The position numbers and the translations under genes were made by a program. From Robiginitomaculum sp. (GTDB taxonomy: Bacteria; Pseudomonadota; Alphaproteobacteria; Caulobacterales; Maricaulaceae), in NCBI GenBank assembly GCA_002733485.1, contig NVVU01000031.1:9514-23757 (forward strand): a stretch of 14,244 nt of DNA, written 5' to 3'. Shown here piece by piece: positions 14,238 to 14,244 of this stretch. Under the pieces are notes generated by a model. It had not been told where the DNA came from and ran no database searches. It saw nothing but the letters and a program-made list of their open reading frames with translations. The stretch's first letter is position 1. Every line of letters starts with the position of its first letter.

Positions 14238-14244
14238 ATCATCA

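Overview
The window reads as ordinary chromosome of an alphaproteobacterium. This is an inference from gene families and gene order: a membrane-anchored class I cytochrome c divergent from kdsB-pheA, a C40 peptidase with the HANAWHMAV-type C-terminus, and PstC/PstA permeases with long N-terminal extensions. Base composition is moderately GC-rich, and GTG starts and 4-8 nt stop/start overlaps are common. I cannot assign a genus. I found no rRNA, tRNA, CRISPR array, insertion sequence or phage gene.

Region 1 (1-3400). The 3' part of an NlpC/P60 peptidase gene converges on a cytochrome c gene whose likely terminator lies inside the peptidase reading frame. The cytochrome gene is divergent from a tightly packed run: kdsB (CMP-KDO synthesis for lipopolysaccharide), pheA (phenylalanine synthesis, 4-nt overlap) and an AhpD/carboxymuconolactone-decarboxylase-like protein. 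A strong bidirectional hairpin closes this run against the next gene.

Region 2 (3400-7410). On the minus strand lie a TonB-dependent outer-membrane receptor, whose real start is at 5729, and nudC (NADH pyrophosphatase/NAD-cap hydrolase). A 324-bp gap and a 430-bp gap flank nudC. Neither holds a convincing gene, and both are unusually rich in inverted repeats.

Region 3 (7411-12828). A minus-strand phosphate operon runs pstC-pstA-pstB-phoU-phoB, with four of the five genes touching or overlapping. A good PHO box sits just upstream of pstC, so PhoB encoded by the last gene probably activates the whole operon. The usual partners pstS (binding protein) and phoR (sensor kinase) are not in the window. 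PstA is unusually long because of a coiled-coil insertion in its non-permease region.

Region 4 (12829-14244). An Lrp/AsnC-family regulator gene is divergent from a tryptophan 2,3-dioxygenase-family gene. The 161-bp AT-rich space between them carries a candidate sigma70-type promoter overlapped by a 7-bp inverted repeat and a second palindrome near the regulator start. This resembles a regulator/target pair for tryptophan (kynurenine) catabolism, but the dioxygenase has an altered active-site loop and may act on another indole-type substrate.

I did not find a clear, previously undescribed multi-gene system. The best leads are the regulator/dioxygenase pair, the extended PstA, and the two hairpin-dense gaps.
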